A stretch of DNA of 64,000 bases from Chitinophagaceae bacterium (GCA_023957575.1 JAMLGU010000001.1:558001-622000), one strand, 5' to 3'; numbered from the stretch's first letter, positions 1-9,866 are shown. A program made the numbers and translations. Notes: generated from the letters alone by a model not told the origin.

Positions 1-789
1 CATGTTTAACACATCCCGATTGTCATGGTTATTGCTATCAGCCGTAGTTTTAAAATCGAATACACTGATGTCGAACTGCTTTTTATATTCTTTAAAGCCA
101 AGTCGTACATAGTCGGTATTCAACGAATCGGAGGGGTAGCCCCGTTCTTCGTATCGCCATCCGTTTTTAAGATAAAAATCCAGAAAACGCCTGTCCGAAG
201 AAGGCTTCATGATACCGCTTTTGGCTACAATAAACCGATCCTGAAGAACATTATTTTGCTCAAAAACAATCACATCATGAATAATACTGTCATTTTCCTT
301 TTTCCCTATTTTTATGGCAAAACCATCAATTTTATCATAAAAAACACCTTCTTTTATTGCAAATGCCGGCTTTGCCAGTACAACATCGGCCAGTAGGGTA
401 CGCTGTTTCAAATACGCAACCGGTATGACATAATTTGAAAACAAAAAAGCGCCAATACTGATAATAACTGCCACAAAAAACAATGGCCTCATAAACCGGA
501 GCAATGAAATGCCCGATGATTTAATGGCTACGAGTTCAAAAGTTTCGCCCAGGTTTCCAAATGTCATTAAAGAAGACAATAAAACGGACAATGGTAATGC
601 TAGAGGGATAAGTGTGGCGCTCAGATACAATATGAATTTGAAAATGGTGGATGTGTCCACTCCTTTGCCCACAAAATCATCAATCCATAACCAAAAAAAC
701 TGCATTATCAATACAAATACTGTAATGAAGAAAATAGCCACAAATGGCCCTATAAATGATTTTATAATTAGTTTATCTAATTTCTTCAA
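1..789 (-). CDS. LptF/LptG family LPS export permease (partial)
   Basis: Inner-membrane permease of the Lpt system, which with the LptB ATPase extracts lipopolysaccharide and passes it to the LptC/A/D bridge. Reading the minus strand from a TTG codon at 789 gives MKKLDKLIIKSF, then a first hydrophobic helix, IDDFVGKG, a second helical block, and the conserved stretch around FELVAIKSSGISLLR, all typical of YjgP/YjgQ proteins. A stop codon lies a few codons upstream of the TTG and no ATG lies between, so TTG is the likely start; the next ATG would remove the first helix. About 263 residues are present and the C-terminus runs off the left edge. I cannot tell LptF from LptG, although the N-terminus resembles LptG of Bacteroidota. 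The two plus-strand open frames in this interval are shadows. Confidence 0.85.
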   Translation of the reverse strand, partial: MKKLDKLIIKSFIGPFVAIFFITVFVLIMQFFWLWIDDFVGKGVDTSTIFKFILYLSATLIPLALPLSVLLSSLMTFGNLGETFELVAIKSSGISLLRFMRPLFFVAVIISIGAFLFSNYVIPVAYLKQRTLLADVVLAKPAFAIKEGVFYDKIDGFAIKIGKKENDSIIHDVIVFEQNNVLQDRFIVAKSGIMKPSSDRRFLDFYLKNGWRYEERGYPSDSLNTDYVRLGFKEYKKQFDISVFDFKTTADSNNHDNRDVLNM

Positions 790-914
790 TTGTTGGTAAT
801 GAGTTTATTCTATTAATATTTAATGTGTTATTTGGTCAAATTTTTTGAATAATCTGCAAATAACGCAATACTGAGTTTAAGAAACAAAATTAAAGTATTA
901 AAGATTTGAGAAAT

Positions 915-951
915 AAAAAACCTCACAGGCTAAGATGTAGCGCTATGAGGT
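915..951 (-). terminator. Rho-independent terminator of the START-like gene
   Basis: On the minus strand, ACCTCA and TGAGGT form a 6-bp stem around a 20-nt loop and are followed by a run of T (TTTTTT). It sits 28 bp beyond the stop codon of the minus-strand START-like gene. The long loop makes it a moderate rather than strong call. Confidence 0.5.
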
Positions 952-978
952 CAAATAATATTAAGACTTATAGGAAAA

Positions 979-1356
979 TTAATTACCCAATCTGTGAAAG
1001 AGGTCTTTTACTTGATAATCCCAAAGCTGTGACTGGTCTTTTATATCCTTTTTTTCGGCAAAATCTGTAATTACAAGAATTGTCTGGTTTGTTATTTCGG
1101 ATTTATCAATTCTAAATTCAAAATACTCATTTTTGGGAGCTCCTACCCAATGAAATCTAATAAATTTATCAGGTTCGTTGTCCAAAACTTCGGCTTCTTC
1201 CTGTGAGCCATTCCAGCCAAAATAGAATATATTTTCATGTTCGTCCACACTGTCGGCGAACCATTCGCTTAATCCGTTGGATGTAGCGAGAAATTCGTAC
1301 AAAATTGTTGGAGAGCAACGAACAGGGTATTCTAATGTATATTTCTGCTTACTCAT
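979..1356 (-). CDS. START-like domain (SRPBCC/AHSA1-like) protein
   Basis: Small 125-residue protein with the order typical of the Bacteroidota START-like family: an N-terminal beta strand (KYTLEYPVRCSP), the helix SPTILYEFLATSNGLSEWF, then repeated strands with aromatic residues (FYFGWNGSQEEAEVL, FIRFHWVG, YFEFRI) and a C-terminal helix (WDYQVKDLFHRLGN). The fold makes a hydrophobic cavity, but the ligand of this subfamily is unknown. No signal peptide or membrane segment is visible, so it is probably cytoplasmic. It is transcribed alone, divergently from the sugar-phosphate transferase. Family assignment is by pattern only. Confidence 0.75.
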   Translation of the reverse strand: MSKQKYTLEYPVRCSPTILYEFLATSNGLSEWFADSVDEHENIFYFGWNGSQEEAEVLDNEPDKFIRFHWVGAPKNEYFEFRIDKSEITNQTILVITDFAEKKDIKDQSQLWDYQVKDLFHRLGN

Positions 1357-1537
1357 TTGTCTATATTATTAGATACATTTTGCGGCAAGTATAGGTATTT
1401 TATGCCAATATCAAAATTTTTTTTTAAAATAATATAATTCAGCTACTTAAAAAGGACATTCAGGAGTAAAGTAAGGCTGTGTTTTTCAATTTTTTAGAAA
1501 TTAGGAAGATGAATTTCAATTTTTTATAACTTATACC

Positions 1538-1545
1538 TATCTTTG
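1538..1545 (+). promoter_or_regulatory. Bacteroidota -7 box (TATCTTTG)
   Basis: TATCTTTG matches the Bacteroidota -7 consensus TAnnTTTG. No good -33 TTTG is seen at 19 bp. The box overlaps the TTG that opens the longest reading frame at 1543, so transcription must start downstream of that codon. This favours the ATG at 1564 as the start of the following gene. Confidence 0.5.
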
Positions 1546-1563
1546 TGGGGTAAACCTTATCGA

Positions 1564-2712
1564 ATGTTGGAAATTGGTATAACAGCTATAATTTCTTTTA
1601 TAGTTGCATTTCTCGCAATCCCTGTTATAATTCTTATAGCAGATAAGAAGAAATTGTATGATGTTCCTGATGAAAGAAAAGTGCATAGCCGCACTATAGC
1701 TTCATTGGGAGGGATTGGTATTTTCTTAGGTTTTATTTTTTCTACTCTTTTGTGTATAAGCCTTTCGCAAAATGCTGAATTTCAATACTTTTATGCCTCT
1801 GCACTCACTATATTTTTTATCGGTTTAAAGGATGATATTATTGCTTTATCTGCTACTAAGAAGTTTATAACCCAAATAATAGCAGCGGCTATTATAATTC
1901 ATTTGGGCGGTATTCAAATTGAAAGTATGTATGGTATTGGCGGTATTACACAACTCTCACCTACCTATGGAATTCCCTTAACTTATTTTACTATTATATT
2001 GATAATCAATGCTTATAATCTTATAGATGGTATTGATGGGCTTGCCGGAAGCCTTAGTTTATTGGCTACTTTATTGTTTGCTACATATTTTTATTATGCA
2101 GGGCTTCATGCCTACGCTGCCTTTGCTTTGGGATTAGCCGGCAGTCTTATTGCTTTTTTGATATTCAACTTTCAGCCGGCAAAGATTTTTATGGGCGATT
2201 CGGGTTCATTGCTGATAGGGATGGTAATGTCCATATTGGTGCTCAAGTTTATTGCAGTAGCCGGTTCTCCTGCCGCTGTAGTGCCAATGCAATCTGCAGT
2301 AGGAATTGGCATTGCTGTTTTAATTGTACCACTTGTTGATACACTTCGTGTTTTTGCAATAAGAATGATAAAAGGGCGCTCTCCATTTTCTCCAGACCGC
2401 AATCATGTACACCATTTGCTGATTGACAGGGGGCTTCGTCATTCGACGGTTACTTTTATTTGTATATTGGCTAACATCACCTTGATAAGTTTTGCATATA
2501 TCTTTAGTTTTATGGGCAATTCTTTTGTGGTGATAGGGTTATTTACAATTTCACTCATCACAATGGGTATTTTATATTTTACACTGCCCAAACGCAATAT
2601 GGTTATTCATCGTCAATACGTTATAAATCAAAAAGGAAGTTTCAATCATACTTCCAAAGTGATTGATTTGAAAACCAAAGAAGAGGTTATCAGCGAAAAA
2701 TTAAGCGGTTAA
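1564..2712 (+). CDS. Glycosyltransferase family 4 (WecA/MraY-like) sugar-1-phosphate transferase
   Basis: Polytopic inner-membrane enzyme of the MraY/WecA superfamily, which transfers a HexNAc-1-phosphate from a UDP-sugar to undecaprenyl phosphate and so starts a polysaccharide or O-antigen chain. Diagnostic motifs are present: KDDI near residue 90, NLIDGIDGLAG near 152-162, MGDSGSLLIG near 210, and the cytoplasmic loop DRNHVHHLLIDRG. About ten hydrophobic segments are visible. The start is placed at ATG 1564 rather than TTG 1543 because the TAnnTTTG promoter box overlaps the TTG. The hydrophilic tail (about 45 residues, HRQYVINQKGS onward) has no recognised motif. No other glycan genes are adjacent. 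WecA-like is more likely than MraY because no cell-wall cluster surrounds it. Confidence 0.88.
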   Translation: MLEIGITAIISFIVAFLAIPVIILIADKKKLYDVPDERKVHSRTIASLGGIGIFLGFIFSTLLCISLSQNAEFQYFYASALTIFFIGLKDDIIALSATKKFITQIIAAAIIIHLGGIQIESMYGIGGITQLSPTYGIPLTYFTIILIINAYNLIDGIDGLAGSLSLLATLLFATYFYYAGLHAYAAFALGLAGSLIAFLIFNFQPAKIFMGDSGSLLIGMVMSILVLKFIAVAGSPAAVVPMQSAVGIGIAVLIVPLVDTLRVFAIRMIKGRSPFSPDRNHVHHLLIDRGLRHSTVTFICILANITLISFAYIFSFMGNSFVVIGLFTISLITMGILYFTLPKRNMVIHRQYVINQKGSFNHTSKVIDLKTKEEVISEKLSG

Positions 2713-2782
2713 CTACTTTTCTTCCTAATCCTCTCATACTGTTTATTTACAATTTTATTAAGATTTTTTATGTATGGAAACT

Positions 2783-2812
2783 TTTGCAACTCAATTAGTT
2801 TCCTTAGTTTTG
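2783..2812 (+). promoter_or_regulatory. Promoter of the tetR-efflux operon
   Basis: TTTG at 2783-2786, an 18-bp spacer, then TAGTTTTG at 2805-2812, a good match to the Bacteroidota TTTG-N19-TAnnTTTG promoter. It lies 8 bp before the ATG at 2821 and inside the longer reading frame that begins at 2770, which argues for the shorter TetR start. Confidence 0.6.
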
Positions 2813-2820
2813 CGCCCCTA

Positions 2821-3465
2821 ATGACTGAATCTGAAGATATTAAATCAAGAATCTGGCAAAAAGCGCATGAATTATTTATTCAATATGGCATACGCAGTGT
2901 GAGTATGGATGAAATAGCTGCTGTCTTAGGTATGAGCAAAAAGACGATTTATATTCACTTTAAAGACAAAAATGCCATTGTAGAGGAAGCTATTAATAAT
3001 GTTATTAAAAATAGTCGTGATTGTATAATTTATGAAAAGGAAATTAGTGAAAATGCTATTGAGGAGGCATTAAAAGGAGTAGATGCTTTTGACAGCGTAC
3101 TCAGCAGAATTAATCCCTCTTTGATATTTGACCTGCAAAAATATCATCCTAAAGTGTATTTGCTTTTTGCAAAATATAAAAACGAATTTATTTATGAAAT
3201 GGTAAAGGCAAATATGGAGCGGGGAATAGATGAAGGTATTTATAGAAAGGATATTGACATAGAGGTGCTTTCAAAATTGAGGGTAGAAAATGTATGGATT
3301 CCATTTAACCCTGAGTATTATACCCAGTTTGAAATATCCATTTCACAAATTCAAAAAGAAATATTCCTTCATTTTTTGTATGGAATAGTTTCCGAAAACG
3401 GATACAGTATTTTAAATAATTACAAAAACCAACGTTTAAATAAACTATCAAATGAAAATATATAA
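2821..3465 (+). CDS. TetR/AcrR family transcriptional regulator of the efflux operon
   Basis: DNA-binding repressor of the TetR family, 214 residues from ATG 2821. The N-terminal helix-turn-helix is clear: IWQKAHELFIQYGIRSVSMD, then EIAAVLGMSKKTIYIHFKDK, then NAIVEEAI. The C-terminal ligand-binding domain has no recognisable specificity. The ATG at 2770 is rejected because a TAnnTTTG promoter sits between it and 2821. The gene overlaps the following tolC-like gene by 14 bp, so it is the first gene of the tetR-tolC-adaptor-RND operon and probably controls its own operon. This arrangement is common for RND pumps in Bacteroidota. The effector is unknown. Confidence 0.88.
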   Translation: MTESEDIKSRIWQKAHELFIQYGIRSVSMDEIAAVLGMSKKTIYIHFKDKNAIVEEAINNVIKNSRDCIIYEKEISENAIEEALKGVDAFDSVLSRINPSLIFDLQKYHPKVYLLFAKYKNEFIYEMVKANMERGIDEGIYRKDIDIEVLSKLRVENVWIPFNPEYYTQFEISISQIQKEIFLHFLYGIVSENGYSILNNYKNQRLNKLSNENI

Positions 3466-4786
3466 AATAGCATTCGGGCTATTATTTTTACTATTGGCTA
3501 CAACTACCTTTTCTCAGCAGGTACATCATTTTTCGTTAAAAGAAGCTTTGGATTATGCGCAAAAAAACAATGTACAGGTAAAAAATGCATTATTGGATGT
3601 GAAACTCCAACAGCAAGTAAATCGCGAGGTTACCGGCACTGCATATCCTCAATTGTCGGCAAGCAGTCAGCTAACCTACAATGCGGCGCTGCCAACAAGT
3701 CTTGTACCATCAGAGTTTTTTGGAGGAAAGCCGGGCGAATATGCCCGCCTGAAGTTTGGGGTAAACTGGTCATCTACTGCTGGTTTTGCCTTGAACCAAT
3801 TATTGTTTGACGGACAGGTTTTTACAGGGTTGCAGGCAAGGCAAACCCTGATAGATTTTAAAAACAAAAATGTAGAAGTAACCGAAGAGCAAATTAGAAC
3901 CAATGTGGCTAAAATCTATTATCAACTGGTGGTGAGCAATACACAAATAACTTTGCTTGACACCAATATTGCCCTGATAAAAAAACTGAACCATGACACC
4001 AAAATCATGTATGAAAATGGATTTGCCGAAAAACTGGATATGGATAAGCAAGAAGTTCAACTTGCTAACCTGAATTCCACAAGAACAACGGTTATCAACC
4101 AGATTGATAACGGTTATTTGGGGCTGAAAGTATTGATGGGTATGCCATTGACCGACTCATTGGTTTTGACGGATAACTTATCTGATGACATGATTAGGGA
4201 GGGAATTCTGGAAGCCTCCAATTTTGATTACAATCAACGAAAAGATTATCAATTTGCCAAGCTGGGCGTAAAACTCAATGAATATGATATTCAGCGATAC
4301 AAGTATAGTAAAATACCACAACTTAGCCTGACCGGTTATTACAATGAAATGGCACAAAGCAATAAGCTTGACTTATATAGCGGGCATGCTTATTGGTCGC
4401 CGGTGAGCGCTTTCACGCTTAACCTTAGAGTGCCATTATTTACAGGGTTTGCAGCCAATGCAAGAATCACCCAGGCAAAAATAAAATTAGAAGAAACACA
4501 TAACAATATTGAAGCAATGAAGCTGAATATTGACAGAGAAATTCAGACTTCAATAAACAATTTTAAGTCAGCGATTACCAATCTCGATTATCAAAAAAAC
4601 AATATGAATCTGGCTCAAAATGTTTACAATCAGACAAAGAAAAAGTATGAAATAGGAACTGGAAGTCAAACAGAAATTAATCTTGCAAGAGCAGATATGG
4701 AAGCTGCACAAACTAATTATTACAATGCACTTTATAATGCGGTGATAGCAAAAGTGGATTTCATGAAAGCCACCGGAAAACTTTAA
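3452..4786 (+). CDS. TolC family outer-membrane efflux protein
   Basis: Outer-membrane channel of a tripartite efflux pump, 444 residues. A signal peptide (hydrophobic core FGLLFLLLATTTF, cleavage near SQQ) is followed by the typical N-terminal helix SLKEALDYAQKNNVQVKNA. The two OEP repeats are visible; the second includes TGYYNEMAQ, LNLRVPLFTGFAANARI and the long coiled-coil tail with KKKYEIGTGSQTEINLA, a classic TolC signature. The length matches the family. The start overlaps the end of tetR, which supports translational coupling, and the adaptor begins 38 bp after the stop. It should form a trimer that docks to the adaptor and RND permease encoded next. Confidence 0.93.
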   Translation: MKIYKIAFGLLFLLLATTTFSQQVHHFSLKEALDYAQKNNVQVKNALLDVKLQQQVNREVTGTAYPQLSASSQLTYNAALPTSLVPSEFFGGKPGEYARLKFGVNWSSTAGFALNQLLFDGQVFTGLQARQTLIDFKNKNVEVTEEQIRTNVAKIYYQLVVSNTQITLLDTNIALIKKLNHDTKIMYENGFAEKLDMDKQEVQLANLNSTRTTVINQIDNGYLGLKVLMGMPLTDSLVLTDNLSDDMIREGILEASNFDYNQRKDYQFAKLGVKLNEYDIQRYKYSKIPQLSLTGYYNEMAQSNKLDLYSGHAYWSPVSAFTLNLRVPLFTGFAANARITQAKIKLEETHNNIEAMKLNIDREIQTSINNFKSAITNLDYQKNNMNLAQNVYNQTKKKYEIGTGSQTEINLARADMEAAQTNYYNALYNAVIAKVDFMKATGKL

Positions 4787-4824
4787 TAACCCTACTTTAA
4801 ATCTATTTAAATTTATAACATACC

Positions 4825-6024
4825 ATGCATTACATTTTTAAAGCAATCATTGCCTCCATTTTGGTTTTTAGTATTGCCTCCTGCGGTGGAGGAAAAGAAA
4901 AAGGAAAATTGGGTGATAAGAAAGTACAATTGGAAAAACTGAAAAACCAACAAAAAAAGCTGAGTGAGCAGATTGAAAAGCTGGAAGAAGAAATATCAGT
5001 GTTGGATCCTTCGACCAAAAAGGCAAAATTAGTAAGCATTGAAACAATTGATGGTGAATCCTTTAGTCATTATATTGACCTGCAAGGTAAAATTGATGCC
5101 AAAAACGTGGCCTATGTGGCTCCCAGAGGAATGGCCGGTGTTGTAAAAGCATTGTACGTAAAGAAAGGCGATGTAGTAAGAAAAGGACAAATTCTTGCAA
5201 AATTAGATGATGCAGTGGCCAGACAGCAGGTAGCAGCAATAGTTCAGCAAACGGATGTATTGAGAACACAATTAAATCTTGCAAAAACTGCATTGCAGCG
5301 TCAACAAAATTTGTGGGATAATAATATCGGAACCGAAATGCAGGTAATTAAAGCTAAAGCTGATGTGGAAGCACTCTCCAGCCAACTAAGGGGAGTAGAG
5401 GCACAGGTAAGAATGGCAAAGGAACAGCAGAATTTTTCAAATATTATCGCTGATATTAGTGGTACTATTGATCAGGTAAATGTAAGAGTAGGAGAAACAT
5501 TTACAGGTATGTCAGCCGGTGGCCCTCAAATTTCTATAGTAAATACTTCTGTTTTAAAACTTCTTGTGAATGTACCTGAAACTTATTTAGATAAAGTATC
5601 GGTAGGCACACCCTTGGTGATTACTTTGCCGGAAGGAAACAATGGGAAAATTAATACCACTGTTTCTGTAGTAAGCAAACTGATTGACCCATCTTCCAGA
5701 ACTTTTTATATTGAAGCTAATGTACCATCCGATCCTTCTTTAAGGGCCAATCAGATCGCAAAAGTTCAGATTCAGGATTACTCCAGGCCAGAGGCTATTA
5801 CCATTCCTGTAAATACATTGCAGAATGACCAGCAAGGCAAATACGTGATGGTAGCAGTAACCGAAAATAACAAAATGGTAGCACGTAAAAAAAGAATAAA
5901 TGTAGGTCAATTATATGAAGACAGGCTTGAAGTAAAGGCCGGACTTGACAAGGGCGACCAACTTATTATACAAGGGTTTGAAAATCTGTATGATGGGCAA
6001 TTAATTTCAAAATCTGAAGGTTAA
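4825..6024 (+). CDS. RND efflux periplasmic adaptor (membrane fusion lipoprotein)
   Basis: Adaptor (MFP/HlyD-type) linking the inner-membrane RND permease to the outer-membrane channel, 399 residues. A lipoprotein signal peptide ends in the lipobox SIASC with Cys20. A Lys/Glu-rich coiled coil (about residues 28-60) precedes the biotinyl-lipoyl-like half motif GVVKALYVKKGDVVRKGQIL, a helical hairpin (about 130-205), the second lipoyl half (ISGTIDQVNVRVGETF) and beta-barrel and membrane-proximal domains (VKAGLDKGDQLIIQGFENLYDGQ). The N-terminal Lys/Glu-rich coil before the lipoyl domain is an extension seen in Bacteroidota adaptors. Third gene of the operon; the permease follows after 54 bp. 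Confidence 0.93.
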   Translation: MHYIFKAIIASILVFSIASCGGGKEKGKLGDKKVQLEKLKNQQKKLSEQIEKLEEEISVLDPSTKKAKLVSIETIDGESFSHYIDLQGKIDAKNVAYVAPRGMAGVVKALYVKKGDVVRKGQILAKLDDAVARQQVAAIVQQTDVLRTQLNLAKTALQRQQNLWDNNIGTEMQVIKAKADVEALSSQLRGVEAQVRMAKEQQNFSNIIADISGTIDQVNVRVGETFTGMSAGGPQISIVNTSVLKLLVNVPETYLDKVSVGTPLVITLPEGNNGKINTTVSVVSKLIDPSSRTFYIEANVPSDPSLRANQIAKVQIQDYSRPEAITIPVNTLQNDQQGKYVMVAVTENNKMVARKKRINVGQLYEDRLEVKAGLDKGDQLIIQGFENLYDGQLISKSEG

Positions 6025-6078
6025 AGGATAATTTATTTTAAAGCTTTTAAACTATTTGAACCAGATTAAAAATATTAT

Positions 6079-9000
6079 ATGAGTGTATTAGAAAATTTTT
6101 CTGAAAAATTTAAGGAGTTTTCGCTTACATCGTGGGCAGTGCGCAACAGAACAACTGTTTATCTTTTAATCCTCCTTGTTACCATTATGGGAGCAATGAA
6201 GTTTATTACTACACCTAAGGAAAGTTTTCCTGATGTGGTGCTGCCAACAGTGTTTATTCAGACAGTGTATGTAGGTAATTCGCCAAAAGATATGGAGAAT
6301 CTGGTTACCCAGCCTATTGAAAAGCAAATTAAAGGAATGAGTGGAGTGAAGATTGATAAACTTACCAGTACTTCGTTTCAGGATTATTCAGTTATTGTTA
6401 TTCAGTTTGATACTAAAGAAAAGATAGACGAGGCGCTGCAAAAAGTGAAAGACGCTATCGACAAGGCAAAAAAGGATTTGCCAACAGATCTTACACAACA
6501 ACCTACTGCAATGGAGTTCAGCCTCTCAGAAATTCCAATTATGTATGTTAATATCAGTGGCGATTACGATCCCATGCGATTAAAGATTTTTGCTGATAAA
6601 TTGAAGGACAGGCTCGAAGAACTTACCCAAATAATGCGTGTAGATTTGGTAGGAGCGCCGGAAAGGGAGTTTCAGGTGAATGTGGACAATGCCAGAATGC
6701 AGGCTGCCAATGTTACCTTCAACGATATTTCAAATGCTATAAAATTTGAAAATATGGATATTTCCGGCGGTTTGCTGGAGGTAGGCAACATGCGTAGAAA
6801 CCTACAGTTGAAAGGTCAGTTTAAAACTGCTTATGATATAGAGAATGTGATTGTACGCAATAGTACCGGCAACCCCGTTTATCTTAAGGATATTGCTAAT
6901 GTGAAAGATACCATTAAAGAAACTGCCAGCTATGCGCGATTGGATGGAAAGAACGTAATTACACTGAATATCATTAAACGAAGTGGTGAAAATTTGATTG
7001 AAACATCGGATCTGGTAAAAGAAATTTCTAAGGAAATGCAGACCAATGAATTTCCAAAGGATCTTAAAGTTACCATAACCGGCGATCAAAGCATCTCCAC
7101 CCGTACTTCTTTTAATGACCTCATTAATTCTATTATTATTGGATTCATGTTGGTATTGGTAATCCTGATGTTCTTCATGGGTATTACCAACGCCTTCTTC
7201 GTGGCTTTGAGTGTGCCTTTGAGTATGTTTGTGGCATTTATTTTTCTGCCATTAGGTGAGGTAATTGTTGGCGGCAATATTACACTCAATTTTATGGTGC
7301 TTTTTGCATTGCTTTTCGGTTTAGGAATTATCGTGGACGATGCTATTGTAGTGATTGAAAATACACACCGAATATTTGTGGATGCAAAAGGAAGAATACC
7401 TTCTGAAACGGCAGCACGAATGGCAGCGGGCGAAGTGTTCGTGCCGGTACTGGCCGGTACACTGACTACGCTGGCGCCGTTTTTCCCACTCTTATTTTGG
7501 CCGGGTATTTTCGGCAAGTTCATGATATACCTGCCTTTGATGCTGATATTTACACTTTCAGCCTCATTATTGGTGGCATTTCTTATGAACCCCGTGTTTG
7601 CAGTAGATTTCATGAATCATAAAGATGATGACTATAATTTCACGGGAGAAAAGGCACAGATATTTAAACGCCCGTTCTTTAAGGTAATGATCTTTTTGGG
7701 AATTTTGTTTGACCTGATTGGATTACTGGCCAGACCAAATGGTTCCGTATTTTTCTTCTTTGGGAACCTTTCATTTTTTATGGCATTACTGGGTGTTTTA
7801 AATGCCTATTTCTTTGATGGTTGGGTGCGTTATTTCCAGAACCATGCGCTGCCCTGGATTATGGGCCATTATGAACAATTACTAAGATGGGCTTTGAAGG
7901 GCTGGCGACCCGTATGGTTACTCCTAAGCGCTGTGGGGTTACTGCTTTTTTCAATTTTTATATTTTCGATTTCGGCAGCAATAGGCAGAACAAAAATTAT
8001 TTTCTTCCCTGACTCTGATCCTACATTTATTTATGTTTATTTAAAAATGCCTGCAGGAACAGACGTTAAATATACCGATTCTGTTACACGGCAGTTGGAG
8101 GCGAGGGTTAACCATGTTTTGGGTATTGATCCGGCACATAATAAAACCAATCCAATTGTAGAGAGTATTATTTCAAACGTTGCTGTGGGCGCTGCTGAAC
8201 CTAACAGTGGCAGTATGGGTGCCAGAAGCGAATTGGGTAGAATACAGATTTCGTTTGTTGAATTTGAAAAAAGACAGGGACATAGCACAAAACCATACCT
8301 TGACTCTTTAAGAGCGAGTATCAAAGGCATTCCGGGCGCTGAAATAACAGTCGATAAACAAAAAAGCGGGCCTCCTACAGATCCACCGGTTAATATTGAA
8401 GTAAGTGGCGATGATTTTGATGAAATCATAAAGACAGCAACAGGGCTTAAAAACTTTCTTGACAGTGCACAGGTGCCGGGTATAGAAGAACTGAAAATGG
8501 ACATAGACCTCAACAACCCTGAAATTACACTCACCGTAAATCGTGAAAGAGCGCTGATTGAAGGCGTATCTTCTGCTCAGATTGGCGCGCAGATAAGAAC
8601 TGCATTGTTTGGGAACGAGGCCAGTAAAATAAAGGATGGTGATGATGAATATAAAATTCAAGTAAGAACGGGCGAGTTACAGAGAAATAACCTTACAGAC
8701 CTTCTGAATATGAATGTGAGTTTTAGAGATATGGCTACAGGAAAGTTTAAGAGCGTACCAATTAGCTCGCTCGTAAATATTGATTATACAAATACGCTGG
8801 GAAGTGTAAAAAGAAAAAATCAAAAACGGACGATTACTTTGTATAGTACTTTGTTGTCCGGATATACTTCTACCGGCGTAAATGCGCAATTGAAAAAAGT
8901 GATCAATCAGTTCAGAGGCACTTCCAATAATGTATCCATAACTCAAACGGGTGAAGGAAAGCAGCAAATGGAAACCATGAACTTCCTACAGTCTGCATTT

Positions 9001-9708
9001 GTTTGGTCGGTTTTACTGATTTTATTAGTGCTGGCATGGCAGTTCAATTCTATGAGTAAATCTGTAATTATTCTTACAGAAATTATCTTTAGTATTATCG
9101 GTGTGATGCTGGGCTTTGCCATTACAGGAATGACGGTTTCTTCGGTAATGGTGGGAGTAGGTGTGTTAGGCCTTGCCGGAATTGTAATTAAAAACGGTAT
9201 TCTTGTAATTGAGTTTGCTGATGAACTTCGGGAAAGAGGGTTAAAAATCCGCGAGGCAGTTATTCAGGCCGGAAAAATCAGAATTATTCCGGTGATGCTC
9301 ACCGCTGTAGCAGCCATATTGGCGCTTATACCATTGGCAATTGGTTTTAATATCAATTTTTACAACATGTTCGCTGAGTTCAGGCCGCACATCTTTTTCG
9401 GCGGCGATAGCGTTGCGTTCTGGGGGCCTTTGTCCTGGACGATTATCTTTGGGCTTACTGTAGCTTTCTTCCTTACTCTGGTGATGGTACCCAGTATGTA
9501 TTTAATAGCCGAAAGGCTCAAGCGCCCAATGCGTAAGACATTTGGTGGCAAATGGGTTTCGTTTATGGGTATTCCTCCAATGATTTTTCTTTTTATTCCA
9601 ATGATGATATTCAGCATGCTCAAACAGAAAAATAGAGTGGAAAAAAGAAGAAAAAAACTTGCAAATGACGTTAATAGTAATGAAGCCTTTGTGGGAAGTT
9701 GGTTTTAA
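6079..9708 (+). CDS. RND efflux permease (HAE1/AcrB family)
   Basis: Proton-driven inner-membrane transporter of the resistance-nodulation-division superfamily, 1209 residues. TM1 lies near residues 27-45, followed by the porter domain (FPDVVLPTVFIQTVYVGNSP; LVTQPIEKQIKG), a TM2-6 block with GLGIIVDDAIVVIEN, whose acidic pair matches the proton-relay position, the second porter domain from about residue 640, and a C-terminal TM block with GLAGIVIKNGILVIEFADE. Between the two halves is an additional hydrophobic segment (about 535-590) that lengthens the protein beyond AcrB (1049 residues); similar long forms are usual in Bacteroidota. The substrate cannot be read from sequence. Last gene of the tetR operon, followed by a terminator. 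Confidence 0.93.
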   Translation: MSVLENFSEKFKEFSLTSWAVRNRTTVYLLILLVTIMGAMKFITTPKESFPDVVLPTVFIQTVYVGNSPKDMENLVTQPIEKQIKGMSGVKIDKLTSTSFQDYSVIVIQFDTKEKIDEALQKVKDAIDKAKKDLPTDLTQQPTAMEFSLSEIPIMYVNISGDYDPMRLKIFADKLKDRLEELTQIMRVDLVGAPEREFQVNVDNARMQAANVTFNDISNAIKFENMDISGGLLEVGNMRRNLQLKGQFKTAYDIENVIVRNSTGNPVYLKDIANVKDTIKETASYARLDGKNVITLNIIKRSGENLIETSDLVKEISKEMQTNEFPKDLKVTITGDQSISTRTSFNDLINSIIIGFMLVLVILMFFMGITNAFFVALSVPLSMFVAFIFLPLGEVIVGGNITLNFMVLFALLFGLGIIVDDAIVVIENTHRIFVDAKGRIPSETAARMAAGEVFVPVLAGTLTTLAPFFPLLFWPGIFGKFMIYLPLMLIFTLSASLLVAFLMNPVFAVDFMNHKDDDYNFTGEKAQIFKRPFFKVMIFLGILFDLIGLLARPNGSVFFFFGNLSFFMALLGVLNAYFFDGWVRYFQNHALPWIMGHYEQLLRWALKGWRPVWLLLSAVGLLLFSIFIFSISAAIGRTKIIFFPDSDPTFIYVYLKMPAGTDVKYTDSVTRQLEARVNHVLGIDPAHNKTNPIVESIISNVAVGAAEPNSGSMGARSELGRIQISFVEFEKRQGHSTKPYLDSLRASIKGIPGAEITVDKQKSGPPTDPPVNIEVSGDDFDEIIKTATGLKNFLDSAQVPGIEELKMDIDLNNPEITLTVNRERALIEGVSSAQIGAQIRTALFGNEASKIKDGDDEYKIQVRTGELQRNNLTDLLNMNVSFRDMATGKFKSVPISSLVNIDYTNTLGSVKRKNQKRTITLYSTLLSGYTSTGVNAQLKKVINQFRGTSNNVSITQTGEGKQQMETMNFLQSAFVWSVLLILLVLAWQFNSMSKSVIILTEIIFSIIGVMLGFAITGMTVSSVMVGVGVLGLAGIVIKNGILVIEFADELRERGLKIREAVIQAGKIRIIPVMLTAVAAILALIPLAIGFNINFYNMFAEFRPHIFFGGDSVAFWGPLSWTIIFGLTVAFFLTLVMVPSMYLIAERLKRPMRKTFGGKWVSFMGIPPMIFLFIPMMIFSMLKQKNRVEKRRKKLANDVNSNEAFVGSWF

Positions 9709-9731
9709 TCTCTGAGGCTGAAAAATATCAT

Positions 9732-9770
9732 AAATCTCTTTGTTTGGAAACAGGCAGAGAGATTTTTTTT
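9732..9770 (+). terminator. Rho-independent terminator of the RND operon
   Basis: AAATCTCT (9732-9739) pairs with AGAGATTT (9758-9765), and the stem is followed by further T residues. It lies 24 bp after the permease stop and closes the tetR-tolC-adaptor-RND unit. Confidence 0.75.
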
Positions 9771-9866
9771 GATAAATGTTTTTTGATTGATTTTGAATCC
9801 ATGTATTACGAATAAAAATTCTATCTTTGGCAGAGCTTTTCTTCTATTTAAAAACGTCTTGCAACA

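Noticed and set aside
25..799. Two plus-strand open frames at the left end
   Set aside because: They lie antisense to the LptF/LptG permease, whose minus-strand translation matches a known family over its length.
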